This document shows, piece by piece, positions 21,801 to 34,452 of a stretch of 39,443 nucleotides of DNA (within the stretch, counting starts at the first letter, position 1; each line of letters begins with the position of its first letter). This DNA comes from Annulohypoxylon bovei var. microspora. Its lineage: Eukaryota; Ascomycota; Sordariomycetes; Xylariales; Hypoxylaceae. Location: assembly GCA_022836615.1 (NCBI GenBank), contig MU405423.1, positions 1 to 39,443 on the forward strand, in the 5' to 3' direction. Both the position numbers and the translations under genes were made by a program. The notes below the pieces were generated by a model. That model was given only the letters and a program-made list of their open reading frames with translations. It was not told where the DNA came from and searched no databases.

Positions 21801-22363
21801 CCATTTTCTCGGTCGCGGGGGCACATTCTGTCGTGCAAACTCTTTCGCCTTTGACAAGAATGGCTCAGCGCAGCTAACCCCTAGTTTATAGAAGTGCTCG
21901 TCCAAAGTCTGACCCTGAAGCGGAGGCACTTCAAAGGCAATTGGCGCATTGTTGTCGGTATTCTTCCCGAGGAGATCATGGCGACTTAGGTGATCTTGCG
22001 ATAATTTTACGAGCTCTTCCGGTGGTGGCTTGCCACCTGCTGGGAAAACCTGTTCATATATACGGGCACTAATTTGTTGCACGTGTATTTCGTTGAATCT
22101 CGCGTCGGATGGAGCTAGGATTCATTGTTAGAAGACTATAATACAGGATGGGATGTTTCAAGGGTATATGACTAACTGGCAAGGCTTCTTGAGCGCACGG
22201 GTATAGATTCATCGAGAGGTTGCGCGACTGCGGCTGTGGTCTGCCATCTTAAATGCGACAATAATGGCTGTCGAAGACGATGGCATTGCGCCCGGTGCTT
22301 GGCAAGACGCACGAAGCTCGCAGTAGATGCGCTTCTCATACCACCCTTTGCAGGATGAAGCAT
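18879..22363 (-). CDS. mip1: Mitochondrial DNA polymerase gamma, catalytic subunit
   Basis: Model: complement of 22363-22177 and 22114-18879, 1140 aa; a 62-nt intron (GTTAGT..CCTAG). Exon 1 encodes an Arg/Ser/Ala-rich mitochondrial targeting sequence, and the splice restores SLATPSDARFNEIHVQQIS. This is the family-A polymerase that replicates mitochondrial DNA. The 3'-5' exonuclease motifs are intact: Exo I CFDVEV (about 196-198), Exo II GHNIGYD (about 252-256) and Exo III YCAAD (about 378-382). So are the polymerase motifs: A GADVDSEELW (catalytic Asp about 721), B NDAKVFNYGRIYG (about 774-786) and C SVHDE (about 921-923). The C-terminal 200 residues after motif C are a fungal-type extension ending in a basic, low-complexity tail. 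The start is the ATG at 22363; an ATG nine codons further in is possible. The function is certain. Confidence 0.96.
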
Positions 22364-24992
22364 CACTATCGCTTTTTCGAGATCATTTCGGTTTGTTAAT
22401 ATTTTTCTCTCTTCGTTTTCGGATTGCGAATTATGACGAAGATAATGATAATTCTGATAGCTTCGAAATTTTGATAACGGGCTCCATTAAGTGGATAGAA
22501 GCTAATTCCAATTACGGTAAAGTACATGTATCACCCCACCATTTGATCTTAGTGTACCTCGTAACTACTTATACTCTTTCATGCATATACTCATTTATAT
22601 TCATCTTTAGCTACATATATTTGCAAATAACCACTAATGACCACTTAATTTGCTTTTCACCGATACACATTTCTATTTAATAGAGGATAATTATTGAAGT
22701 ATGAACGGCGTTCTATTTTTTTCTACTTGAGCATACAAGGCCCTCCTTATATAGGTAGGTACTTACCTAGAGTTAAGTAGGTCTCTCATAATACTTCCCA
22801 GAAAGATAAAATATAAGCGTACGAAGTACTATACTACTATTCCCTCGACCCCAAAAAACCACGATATCCGCTTCTAGACGTTATAGACATCGCGGGATAG
22901 ATTGTCATTCGTAAGAGAGGAGATATCAGCAGATACATCAGATTGTGAGAAAATCGACAAACACACTTGCTCTTAATCAAATATTCCCCCTATTCCACAT
23001 GACTGGTAAAAGCTATTGGTTAATAGAGACTGAAAAGAGGTCAATAGTGTACTCGCTTTCTTACGCGATCCACTACTATCCTCAACAAATATCGCGAGAG
23101 CGGCGTCCCACCTATGTGGCATACGTTCTGAACGCTAGAAGACTCATAGACACTACGTGGACTTCGAAGACCGACACTACTAAGATTAAATTAGATGTTA
23201 GAAATACGTGGAAGGCGGTTGATATTTGTAGGTGAAAAACCTAGAGGATAAATGTGCCCCTCAAGGCACAAATGCTCGCGAGGATGTACAAGTGAAATGC
23301 GCCAGAATGAGCCTACTGAAAACTTCGCATCTTCGGGGCAAATGAACCATAGGCATGATGTGTCAAGAAAAGTCGAGTGACTTCTAAGTCAATGGAGGCC
23401 GGGATAGAGTTTTTTCTCTTTAAGTGTCGTTACCCTGGGTGGAAAAGGTAGATCGGTACCATGCTCTCGATATTTGTCCGTTATCTCGCAATAGAGCTTA
23501 GAAACGTTTGAGATTTCATACATCATCCCACGTAGTTGCTGTTGAAATTTCTGTATCTAATTATCATGTGGTCAGTATATCGTGAGACGGAGGTGTTCCG
23601 GGGATGCATCCGCGACTTTCCTAAGTAGTAGCCGTGTAGCCTTTACGAATGAGACAGAGAGCGTGTCTTCTCGGGAATAACCGTCGTTCGTATCAGATCG
23701 GACCCTCTCTCCGGTAATAGTCTAGATCTTGTCTGTGGACCATGACAGATCAATCGATATCTCGTCCCGAGATGCTTGGTAGCTGGAGGTGTGTACGGCA
23801 GCAGCCTAGGTCGGCGGTGGAAGGACAGACATCCAACGATTTGGTGCTTAAGCTCAAGACATCGACTCTTAGCCGATTACGAATCTGGTCTCGCATGACG
23901 ACATATTCCACGCTCGTAGCCATCGTTGTCGCTAAAGCACGCCGGATCATCGCTGGTGCGGCCAGCAAGATAACGACATACAACGTGCGCCGGAAGCGCA
24001 TCATGATAAGACAAATGCCACGAGCTCGCGTACACGATGCATGTGGCTACACCTGGGTTAGGTAGTTTGCCTGCAACCGGTTTGCCGAGAAGTCTCGGGC
24101 CAATTTTGTCGGCGGCCGAGGACGACCGTGCTTCTCGGGTCCTGAGTCGAGACATATCTGATTACTTGTCTCCCGCTTCCGAAACTTTACCTTAGAAAAA
24201 GGGGGCGGGGGGCAAAAACATGATAGCAAACTTCGTCCGTCGAGGATCTTATTTTGAGTCATCCCCTTTACCTATTTCCCTAGTTTACCGTCGAGTTTCG
24301 TCCGTATGAGACTAGGTGCGTGCGTACGGAACATACATAGGTAGTCGTAAAATAGAATCCTTCGTTGTGCGGAAGGAAGGGAAGGAAGAGATGTTTATAA
24401 ATAACATCAAGAGATATCGTTAAAGCCTTAGCCTCTGGGAACAAGTAGAATCCCAAGGAACCGGGTGAGGGAGCGCCAGCGTACCAGTCCGTACATACTA
24501 GGTGCTCTCTCAGCTCGTGATACCGGCACAGAGTAGTCGCACAAAGTTGTGGAGTAGACTCGAGAAAGGGGAAGGGAATGAAGGAGAAGATTGCACTGTT
24601 CCCGCTGTATGGCCTAGCACAAAGGAGTAAGAGGCAAAAAAGGGAGATTGTGTAGTATCGGCAGTTGAGAGAACTGGATAGTCGCGTGCTACAGAGATCT
24701 CTTAACCATGCTTCCAAATAAGTCTCAGCCCTTTCCGAAACCATCTGTCGAGATTTAATGGGTGGAGAGTCACGACACGACGCTACTCGACGAACCGACT
24801 CGATAGTCCCGCTGACGTTTCACTGTATGAATGTCTATTTAGGGTCGGGCGTAGGTCTCCCATGGATTGTGTGTATATAAATGTGAACTCCTTGGGCTTG
24901 ATGTCCTCGCTAGCCTAGCATGCGATAGTTATACGAGCGAATCCTACCACCGGTCACTGTCGCTCCGTTACCCCTCAAGATAAAGAGGCCTC
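22364..24992. other. 2.6-kb intergenic region between divergent genes, no gene supported
   Basis: Lies between the start of the polymerase gamma gene and the start of the MFS gene. A cluster of TAGGTAGGTACTTACCTA near 22753-22770 is a further member of the dispersed palindrome family. Open frames at 22945-23235 (+), 23742-24065 (+) and 24744-24280 (-) lack recognisable domains. Near 24199-24215 a run of GGGGGCGGGG with a flanking AAAAAGGGG (stress-response-like C4T/AG4 element) lies in the far upstream region of the MFS gene; its role is a guess. Confidence 0.5.
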
Positions 24993-26890
24993 ATGGATTC
25001 GAATTCGTTACCGGAAGTTCTTAGCCGAGATTCTAGCAGGCACGCATCATTGTGTCATCGGAAAGACGGTTTTGACGAGACAGTATGGAGTTACAGCGCA
25101 CCAGAACTACCAAGCCACGACCTAGACGGCAGAACCCTATCGCCTAGTTTAAGAAAAGACGACTGCCAAAACCAGCCGTCGAGTCTAAGCAGCGACTTGG
25201 AGAAGAAGGGAAATGGCGAGGATCCAAGGGCACATATATTTCTCGGTCGACCTATGACGGTCGTACATGAGATAGCATTTTTTGCCGTTGTATCGACAGC
25301 CAACTTCACTCCTCGTATGTTTACACTCTGAAAGTCTTATCTATTCGGCATCATTCGTGAGTCGACTGACTGAAACCCAATAGAGTCTGGATTCCATCAA
25401 GCGCTCTGTATTCTCCACATCATAGGATCTGACCTAGGGGTTACAAGTCCAGGGCAGCTCGTTTGGATCATCGCAGGCTATGGCCTAACGGGGACGCTGA
25501 TTCTGCTAGCAGGCCGTCTCGGGGATGTATATGGGCACAAGTTCATATTCCTCATCGGCAACGCCTGGTTCGCACTGTTCTCGCTTGTCGCTGGGCTGTC
25601 CGTCTATACGTCTCGACCGTATGCCGTCTTCCTCTTCGCACGCATAATGCAGGGCATCGGCCCAGCCTTGCTGGTGCCGAGCGCCGTGGCGTTATTAGGT
25701 ATCACCTATGTGCCTGGGCCAAGAAAAGCTATGCTATTCGCCATTTTCGGAGCAATGGCCCCGGCTTCTGCCACCATCTCGCCAGCTTTCACGAGCCTCT
25801 TGGCGCTCGCGCGATGGCCATATGCGTTTTTTGCTTTGTCTCTTCTGCTAGTTCTCACTACGCTTGCCGGCATGTTTGTCATCCCTGGTGGATTGACTCC
25901 TGAGAAGGGAAGAATACCCCAAGGTGACTTTAAGACTTTATGCGCCGAGCTGGACGTCCTTGGAGCATTGACTGGTGTTAGTGGCCTCGTCCTCATCAGC
26001 GTTTCTTGGAACCAGGCTTCCATCAATAGCTGGCAGGATCCATATGTTCCCGCACTCCTCATAGTTGGGACCCTATTATGCGTGTGCTTCATCTTCATTG
26101 AAAAACATGCTAGAAAACCCCTGATACCACTCCAGGCTATTAACTCGGGGGTGAATTTTGTTCTCGCAGCCGTCTTCTGCGGTTGGGGCTGCTTTGGGAT
26201 CTATATCTATTACATTTGGGAATTCTATGAGGTATTGAGAGGTGCCTCACCATTGCGAGCCACAGCAATGCATAGCCCAATCTTGGTCAGTGGGATTGCG
26301 GCAGCTATCACTACGGGCGTGATCATCCACCGCGTCGGGCCTGCGGTAGTGATGGCCCTCGCGTTGCTAGCTTTTACCATTGGCACTACACTCATCGCAA
26401 CAGCTCCCATTGACCAGACGTATTGGACACAGACCTTCCTCTGCAATTTGATCATCACTTGGGGAATGGACTTGAGTTTTCCGGCGGCAACGCTCATGCT
26501 TTCGGACCTGGTTTCTAGCGAACACCAAGGTATCGCGGCTAGCCTTGTTACTACTGTGGTAAATTACAGTGGCGCCCTTGCGATGGGAGTTGCCGGAACT
26601 GTCGAACTCCATGTGAATAATGGCGGGAAAACGCCTGAGGATATCTTAAAGGGATATAGGGGGGCTTGGTAGTGAGTAACTTCGAGTCTTTTCTTCCCCA
26701 CCCCTTTTTATTTCGGCAACCTGCATTTTCTAACCGAGTAATTTGGACGTATTGAACCTTGCTCTAAAAAGTAACTGCTGATTTTGATCGCTGCAGTGTG
26801 GCTATCGGTTTAAGCATAGTTGGTCTTATTCTATGCTTGGTATTTAACTGGAGGTTCTCAAGAAGACGCGGAGGACCGGACAAAAGCTGA
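24993..26890 (+). CDS. Major facilitator superfamily transporter (DHA2-like)
   Basis: Model 24993-25314, 25384-26671 and 26797-26890, 567 aa; introns of 69 nt (GTATGT, branch CTGAC, AATAG) and 125 nt (GTGAGT..CTGCAG). The polar N-terminus (about 85 residues) is cytosolic and disordered. Membrane helices follow, with the MFS signature GRLGDVYGHKFIFLIG between helices 2 and 3 and the helix-4 stretch ARIMQGIGPALLVPSA. Thirteen or fourteen hydrophobic segments suggest a drug:H+ antiporter-2-type protein of the plasma membrane or vacuole. The last exon supplies a final helix (VAIGLSIVGLILCLVFNW) and a basic tail RFSRRRGGPDKS. Extra upstream sequence and isolation from any biosynthetic cluster give no clue to the substrate. 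Family call firm, substrate unknown. Confidence 0.9.
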
Positions 26891-28927
26891 ACCAAGGCCC
26901 CAACAGTATTCCCTCATGTGCCGTTTGGTGAGATCGAAGGTATGCTGCTTAGAACAGGTTCTAACTCGTCTAACGTCCATTCTTTTATTGAAAATCATTG
27001 ATAATTAATTCAATGAAAGAGGGGTTCCCTTAACGGCGATTTCGAACCAACCCTTACCATTATGAGACTCGGAAATGAATCTCGGGATTGTTTTAAGCAA
27101 CGTAATTGGCAAATATAAGGACGGCTTAGAATATCGGACCAAATAGCTGGATAGTGTATCCATGTATCCCCCGCGACAAAAAAAAATGTCAAAGAATCCA
27201 TCCGAATGATCGCGAATCTTCTTGCCCCAGTGTAATTATGGTTGCCCTTCCATTGCCTGATACGACGACTCGGATGTACTTTTTTGCTCAAGTATGGTAG
27301 AAGCCGATGTCCGTTGTCTCGGGAAGGTCTGCTATTTGCTACGGGCTGCTGCGGTAGACGGTTGGAGTGAACGGGTGCAGACGTGATCAACACGCAGAAG
27401 TAGGCTACCTTAGCTGCTTAGGTTGGTATGTCGGTATCACACTTCTTTCGTAAATACACGTACATCCAGGCTATTCTCAGCTTCCAAACGTTCTGGACTC
27501 GGACCGGATGTACGTAATAAGACTGCACGGAACAGGAATATGCCCAGTGGCAAATTTGCATGTATGTATGAGGAGGCGTCTAAATAACCAGATAACGTGA
27601 GCCATCCATTTGCCAAGTTTTGACAACTTTGAAATGCTAAACGCCGAAGATATTTATATTGAAGGAAATAAGACTGAGCCTTCTCCGAAGGAAACTGAAT
27701 AACATGGCGTTTTAAGTTAATGAGGTAATCTTGTGTAATGTTCGATATGTATATTAAATATTTAAATACATACCTATGTACTTATAGCACATTATGTATT
27801 TGGAAGGCATTTTGCATTCGGAATTATGTATGCATACAATACACAGTCAATTATGTAGGTATTCCAATATGGGCAGCATGGGTTATTTCCGACTCCTCCT
27901 GTCATATATTCACCAGAAAGTCACAGTGAATGTTACGACTTACATATGCGTCAACGTATGAATATACGTACTTAGGTACTTCGCTGGTAGGTAAGCACAT
28001 GCATGTGGGGTCAGATAAAAACTTCGTTGAACTTTAAACGGAGGGAGGAAAAAAGACAAAGGCTCGACAGGGGTAGCTTCATTTTGGGGGGTTTACGGTG
28101 CCTGAGCTGTACTGTACTTGCCTCGTACATTACAAACCTGACCATCAGGAGATAGTATATAGCACAGTCCGTTGCCTAGCACCTGGGTGGTTCGTTGGAA
28201 GGATCAGGCGGATGTTGTTTCCCAAGTGGTTCCAATTGAAGGTCCAACTTTGGTCCAACTTTCCCATCAGTACATGTATGCATTATCGTGCTCACTGCTC
28301 ACTGAGGAAATACCTACCTACCAGATATTAAAAATCAAAATAATATCTGACGACTACCTTACCTAGCCACTTACACAAACCATCACTTCACCTCAACGCT
28401 CGCACAGTCGTACAGTACTTCTTACTAGTACAAACTCAAGGACTCATTGCATTTGCGGCACCTATTTAATAACTTACCTCGAGCCTGATCGAGAAAATCA
28501 ACAAGTTCTATTTCTCTCGATGCCATCAAGATATATATCGACCGACGAATAACTTGTCCGAGCAGCGAAATGTGGCATTATTTCAATCGGAAGGCAGAAA
28601 CATTGTTGTGTTTAATCGGACCGCCGAGATATTGATTGCTATCATTATAGCAGGAAGCTTGGAAGCTTGGAATATTTGGAATCCATTGCGCACCGGACGG
28701 GAAGCGGTCATTCCCCCCTCCGTAATTAGGAAAGAAGAGTGAACTTTATCATTATCGACGATAAACAAAAGTAACCGTGCAAGACGTCCCCCGACAATCA
28801 CCTAGGATCGCCTAGGCACGCACGGAAAGCACTTAACTTCGGTCATTCTTGAGCTCTTAAGCCTTCAACCACCGGCACGCCGGGGCTCTGTTTTAACTTA
28901 TCGGTTTGCTGCCCCAAAAAGGGAACA
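26891..28927. other. 2-kb intergenic region, no gene supported
   Basis: AT-rich spacer between the MFS gene and the RING gene. Open frames at 27393-27010 (-), 27738-27929 (+), 28098-28331 (+) and 28554-28742 (+) show no recognisable domain or convincing splice structure. The segment 28370-28927 should hold the promoter and leader of the RING gene. Several TACCTACC/AGGTA-type short motifs occur (for example near 27968 and 28313). Confidence 0.5.
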
Positions 28928-30542
28928 ATGGCTTACAGAGGTATTATTCCAGTTTCTTCTAATTTACTTTTTTTTCCTTCTCAGGCATTCATTTCATGTT
29001 TTCTTTTTTTACTTCTCACTTCTTACTTCCTAAGGTTATTGCCACCATACACTACACATTCTCTTTCCTTAGTCATACCTCACACAGCACGGTCGAATCA
29101 ACTTAATAAACTACCTACTATTATCTACCTAGTACTGCAAAACGCTAAACTCCGGCTGTGTGCAACCTAGTAGTATCATCATCCCCAGCGGATCTAGACT
29201 CAGGTCAGAACGGATTTACTAGCGACGTCAACTCCAGTCTCAATTTCAACCCCGCGAGCGTCTACAACCGACCACCCTTCAGCAATCCTTGGGCGCGACC
29301 ATTTGGCCCTGCGATTTCTACTCCGCTAGACCTTCATCAACAACAGTATCCTAACTATCAGCTGCCTCCTTTGCCTGACTTATTCGCCGAACGGCAATTT
29401 TCCGGCCCTTTCGATTCGTACCAACAACTTCCCTCATTCACAACACTCCATCGCCACTACAACCCGTCAACACCTTCCACCAATATCTACCCTAATCAAG
29501 AAAGGCCTAGTTGGACGGCGGCGAGTCCGGGTTCGGCATTCCCTAGATTAGATTCGGGTCATCGGCGACTAACATCCGTTAACTACCTTCAACATCATTC
29601 CGTTGCTCCGCCAAGAAACCAGCAATCAAGATCGTCTTCATCCGTAATTCAGAACACCCACGCACAACAACAACTCCCTCAGCCGAACAGATCAGTCCCA
29701 GAATCAAATGGTGATGATTACTATCTAGCTGCTCTTGCCGACGGTGAATTTTCTTCGCCATCACTCCCGCCTATCAATAGTAGCCCTCGCCTACCTACTC
29801 GACCACAGTCCTCGAACTTACCTAAGCCCTTGGAAATTGGCGAAGCAATGCCAAGTCATACACGCGTTCAGAGAACTAGCAAAGGACGATTAGTCGACTT
29901 GACGAAGGAGGAACCGGATTCCACAACTGGAATTGACCCCACAACACTGACCATGCCACCCACTCGAAAACGAACCGCTGCAGCCGCACACGGCGACACG
30001 CGCGCGGTTGACTCCAAACGCCGACGATCCTCTGCGTCTTCGCCTACCTCCGGTCGAGTGAATAGGTCAAAGTTGAAACAAGGAAGCGACGCCTCGCCGT
30101 TTATCGATGACGAGTCCCTTTGTGGCCCTACTAGCGATGATGTCCATGAGACGATCGATTTATCTAATGCCGCCGACGTACCAGACAATCTGTTAGCCAA
30201 CAAGTGTGACAACCGTATGAAGATTGGCAAGTTCCAATGTGTCATTTGCATGGACGATACCTCTCACTTGACTGTCACACACTGTGGTATGTTAAAACCC
30301 GTTGCTTTGCTTAACTCATAGCTTTAGTTAGCTAACTAACGATCTTATCAGGTCACCTCTTCTGCTCTGGGTGCTTGCATTCCGCCCTTCACATCGATAA
30401 TATGAAGAAGACGTGCCCCGTTTGTCGAACGAAAGTCGATCCCAAGGAAAAGAAGGGCAAGAACCAGAAGTCATACTATCACCTCGAACTGAAGATCATG
30501 ACGGCGAATAAGAAGGGGAAGCAACCTGCTGGTCTACCCTAA
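28928..30542 (+). CDS. slx8: RING-finger protein, probable SUMO-targeted ubiquitin ligase Slx8
   Basis: Model 28928-28940, 29189-30286 and 30352-30542, 433 aa. The second intron (GTATGT..CTAACTAAC..ATCAG, 65 nt) is certain because it rebuilds the RING finger: CVICMDD, THCGHLFCSGC, then TCPVCRTKV. The first exon (MAYR plus one base) and 248-nt intron are inferred: the main frame has no ATG upstream of the RING except internal ones, and the acceptor CCCCAG at 29188 restores the frame. The long N-terminal half is Pro/Gln/Ser-rich and disordered. Two hydrophobic-acidic patches, GRLVDLTKEE and ETIDLSN, look like SUMO-interacting motifs. A basic stretch (KRRRSS) may be a nuclear signal. Slx8 with its partner ubiquitinates sumoylated nuclear proteins in genome maintenance. 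RING and SIM layout support that call, but other fungal nuclear RING proteins are possible. Confidence 0.8.
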
Positions 30543-31497
30543 TCGTGGCGGAGGTGCTGCTTCGTTGTAACTGACGTGGTGTAGACGCAGTTCAAATACG
30601 AAGCCGACGACCGCTTATGACAAACGAAATAATGTTTCGTTTAACGGCATGCCGCAAGGTCTTGGCTTGGTGTGATTCAGACAGAGGCGGATTACTACAA
30701 CGTTAGACCTCTCAAGAGGGGCGCTTTTTGTGTCAACCCAGGGAAGGGAAGGCATTGGCAATCATGGGCGGGCATTACAGCATACAATTGATACCAGGCA
30801 GTATGCGAGGGTTTTGCATGGGAAGGGGAGTTCGCTCATAACATCCACGGCGTGATACCCCATTGTATTTTCTCCTCAAACCGGGCTGGGAGGCGCCTTT
30901 ACTGCTTTCACATATCCCCTGGACATATCACGGGGAGCGGTGTGTCGTTACGGCAACGTAACGAGCGCGCCGACTAGACATACACAATAATACCTTGATG
31001 AGCTTTCCCAGCATGTTCTATATACGTTTCCTACGTGATCGTAAACCGTTCGAGGGTCTATCTACCAACAGGACAGTAGCTTCTTCCACGCCTGGAGAGA
31101 AAGCTATAGCTAAGTAGGCCTCTAGCTTGTATGTACCTCTACCTCGTACGCTTACCGCAGATCGCATGACGTACATATCTACAGCTAATCGCCTAACTCC
31201 TAGCCGAATGCGTATCGTGAATCCGAGTAACTCGTAAAAGCCGAGGTCGTGCATCGAAAACTGACGAGATGTTTGACTCTACACTTCAGGACCATGCGGC
31301 TTTCCAGCTGCCACGCGGATGTTAAAAATAGGCCAGTTAGATAGGGGTTGGCAAGGACACCGTGTGTTTTCTACCAAAATTAATTACCTCGATATCTGAG
31401 TACGTATACGCAAACCCACGCGCCGTGCCTACACCCATAGCCCGTCTTACTTACCTACTTACCCATGTATATACGTAGATATGTCAACACCATCCGA

Positions 31498-31520
31498 ATT
31501 TCAAATTTCAAATTTCAAAT
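31498..31520 (+). repeat. Short tandem AATTTCA repeat
   Basis: About three copies of (A)AATTTCA in a row, then a degenerate AATCTCA copy; intergenic simple repeat. Confidence 0.75.
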
Positions 31521-31561
31521 CTCAGATTCTACATCTAAATTCTCAAAATAGCTATCTCCAT

Positions 31562-31571
31562 TAGGTACCTA
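31562..31571. repeat. TAGGTACCTA palindrome
   Basis: Perfect decamer directly adjoining the TAA stop (31574-31572) of the CLC gene, so it is in the 3' UTR or downstream of the gene. Confidence 0.8.
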
Positions 31572-34452
31572 TTACAATATCCCACTTGCCGCATCATCAG
31601 CCGGGCTCTCCCCGCCCCCCTCCGCATCCCCAGCCAACAGCCCGCCGCGCTCGTCCGCCGCCACAACGCCCTCCTCCTGGCCATCCCCAATATCAGCGCC
31701 GTCGCCGTGCACCGTCTGGCCCGCGAACCCGCCCCTGCCGCCGCCGCGCCGCGCCTCCTCGGCGCCGTTCAGCACGTACCAGCAGTCCTTCTTGGTGAGG
31801 AGGCCCTGCAGGACGCCTCTGTCGCTGAAGAGCACGTACCTGAGCCCCAGCTTCTGGAAGTAGGAGACGGCGAGGGTCAGGCTGCTGCGTCCCGGCAGCG
31901 TCAGGGGCGTCTGGTCCATCCAGGGCCTGAGGTCGAGGGTCTGGCGCGGGTCGGCGAGCGGCTGGTGCGAGAAGAAGGCCTCGGCCTCGGGCGGCAGCCT
32001 GCTGGCGGCGATGTTGAAGGCGAGCTCGGCGCGGCTGATGTAGCCTAGTAAGATGGCGTCGCGGGGGTCGCTTACGACCGGGAATCCGCGGTAGTCGCAG
32101 GTCTCCAGGACGCCTCTCAGGCTGGCTATGGTGTGGCCCGTAGCTGTCAGAACAATCAAATCCTCGATGCGCGTCATGATCTGGGAGGCGGGGATGTCGG
32201 GGACGTGCTGTGCGCCGCCGCCCTCGTCCCCGGAGTCGAGGAAGGGGTACTCGTTGAAGTGGATCCAGCTCTCGTAGATGTCGCGGCGCGAGAAGGCGTC
32301 GCCGACCCACTTGGACAGCATGACAGCGACCATGATGGGGAGGACGTAGGTGAGGGCGCCCGTGAGCTCGAACATGATGACGACGATAGATACCGTCATG
32401 CGCGTGACGCCAGCAAGCGCCGCGGCTGCGCCGATCATCGCGTACACACCCGGGGTCACGCACGGCCGGCCCGGGTCACAGGTGCTGAAGGCGAAGAAGT
32501 CCGGGTGGTTGCGCTGCCAGATCTCCATGATGATGCCGACCGCGCGGCCGGAGAGCGCGCCGATGGCCATGGAGGGCAGGATGATACCCGCCGGGATCTG
32601 TAGGCCGAAGGTGATAGAGGCGAGGAAGAAGCCGAGGACGGCAGCGAACAGTAGCAGGATGATGGTGCCAGCTGTTGCGGCGCCCGTCTTGCAAAGACTA
32701 AACGGGTCGTCGAGGACCAGGGCGCAGTCGGAGAAGAGCGAAGACACGAGCTCCGAAGATTGTGCGCGCATATAGAAATTGGGATAATTAATAAGAGCTG
32801 TCAAGAGAGCCACGATGGTTACTTGTGTTAAAGGCCCCGGGAGCCAGTGTGCTGACTTCTTCCATTGCGCCACGCGCATGTTGGCTTTGATGAAGAGTCC
32901 GCCATATAGACCACCCAAGATGCCAAGAAAGGCAAAGGGTATCACCTCAAAACCGTGCCAGCCTGTGCTGAATTTGACCTGGTACAGCACGAGCTTGCCA
33001 GACCGGAATGGATCGAAAGCCTGCAACACAACAGCAGCTGTCATGGCACAAACGAAGCTCTGCCACATGGTCTTGTCAGGGAAATAGTAGGATAGCTGTT
33101 CAAGACTGAACAACACACCCCCTATAGGGGATCCGAATGCGACCGAGATTCCCGATGCTGCAGCTGCCGACAGAACTTCTCGTTTTCGTGCTGTTCCAAG
33201 TTAATATGCATTGTACTATTATTTGGTATTCATGATATGTACCTTCGTTGGTGTTGATATTTGGGAATAATTTGATGAACAGATTGGCGCAACAGCACGC
33301 AACATGTACTAAGGGGCCTTCCTTTCCTAGCCACATGCCGGATGCGACAGCAAGACACTACCCTCAGTCAGTAAATATTCGTCACAGAATACATAGGGGC
33401 GATATGTACCAGTCCTAAAGACTTCGTAACCAGTGTCCAAGCCCCTAGAAAACGCCGAATGACGAAGCCTCCCAAAACCGTCTTTATCTCGGGTATACCA
33501 CTATGCTTGGCGTAAATTGCGTACTCCTTGACCAGAAATCCAGCGCAGAAAGCAAATATTACCTATTGGCAGGTCAGCAACTTGTGCTTAGGAATATGAT
33601 TGGCGAACTCACGGAGAGTAATAGAAAAAAGAAATACTCTATAAACCACTTCCCGCCAGCAGACCCTATCCCTAGAGCCGCAGCCCATGGTTTCCATCCC
33701 AGGCATTTGGCGCCTTGATCGTAACCCCAGCAGCAGAACTGCTTATTTAGATAGAAGGCCCCCCCTTCAGGCCCTGAGGCGCAATAACCCGTCTTTATGT
33801 CTCCCAACCAGTCTGAAGCAACATCTATTCCCGCCGCCAACGCACCGACAGCAATTCCCGTCAGGACGAGAATGAGCCATATCTGGCTGGAGTCTAGTAG
33901 CTGTTGTATATATCCGATTATACCAGTCGCGCTTGAATATAGTACTCGTAAACGTTGTCGCTCTTTTGTGTATTCGAAAATCCAGTCGATCGCGGTCAAA
34001 TCCTCGTATCCCACTCTCCGACCCGGTCCCTCGACGTACCAATCTAACGGCGTCCCTTCTTTCGGTACGTTCGGTGTATCAGGGGCACTTTGTAGGTGCT
34101 CCGTATTTATATTCAGGCCATGCAATCTCGTAGGCGTCGCCGTTCCCGAATGCGGTGATCGCGGCGACACAGATCCTAAGCGATTGCCTGTCAAGGTAGA
34201 TAATAACCTGCTCGGTTTGGAGAATATCGATTGTTTCTGTTTCCTCTTGAAGCTCATAGGTTCTGCTAGCCCCTCGCTCATCGGGTCGTCGCTAAGGACG
34301 CTACCGTCGTCCCCATCGAATAGGTTGTCGAGCTCGTCTCTTTCGTCATCGTGGGTTTGGGGGTGTAGGGCGTTCGGCGATCTCGATGAAGAGGACGAGC
34401 CTTCTTCGTCGTGGGTGTTTATGAAATTCCTGCTGCTGCTGCTGCTTGCCAT
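31572..34452 (-). CDS. gef1: CLC-family voltage-gated chloride channel/transporter
   Basis: Model: complement of 34452-33613, 33562-33410, 33357-33243 and 33190-31572, 908 aa; three introns of 50-52 nt with GTGAGT, GTACAT and GTACAT donors and CTGAC or TTAAC branch points. The N-terminal 150 residues are Ser/Asp-rich and cytosolic. CLC signatures are present: SGIPE (about 301-305), GKEGPLVH with the gating glutamate Glu344, and GLQIPAGIILPSMAIGA, the third anion-pore segment. Two C-terminal CBS regions follow (IMTRIEDLIVLTATG and VLQGLLTKKDCWYVL). Fungal Gef1-type CLCs move chloride in Golgi, endosome or vacuole membranes and help acidification and metal-ion handling. The last 60 residues are Gly/Ala/Asp-rich. 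Codon GC content rises sharply in the 3' half of the last exon. The start is the ATG at 34452; a TTG further up is not needed. Channel versus Cl-/H+ exchanger is not settled. Confidence 0.93.

Larger units (their letters stand above)
30543..31571. other. Intergenic region between convergent genes
   Basis: About 1 kb between the 3' ends of the RING gene and the CLC gene. No gene seen; an open frame at 31254-31018 (-) has no recognisable product. Short tandem AAATTTC units occur near 31498-31520, and a perfect TAGGTACCTA lies just beyond the CLC stop codon. Confidence 0.6.

Noticed and set aside
23742..24065. 107-codon open frame starting with ATG
   Set aside because: Basic, featureless translation, open on both strands, no similarity recognised.
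24280..24744. 154-codon open frame on the minus strand
   Set aside because: Lies in the region upstream of the MFS gene, has no recognisable domain, and reads like chance translation of spacer.
24993..30542. Secondary-metabolite cluster around the MFS transporter
   Set aside because: No polyketide synthase, NRPS, terpene cyclase, P450 or cluster regulator is present; neighbours are housekeeping genes.
31693..32463. Long open frames overlapping the CLC last exon on both strands
   Set aside because: Shadows of a GC-rich exon; low-complexity Arg/Pro/His translations without similarity.
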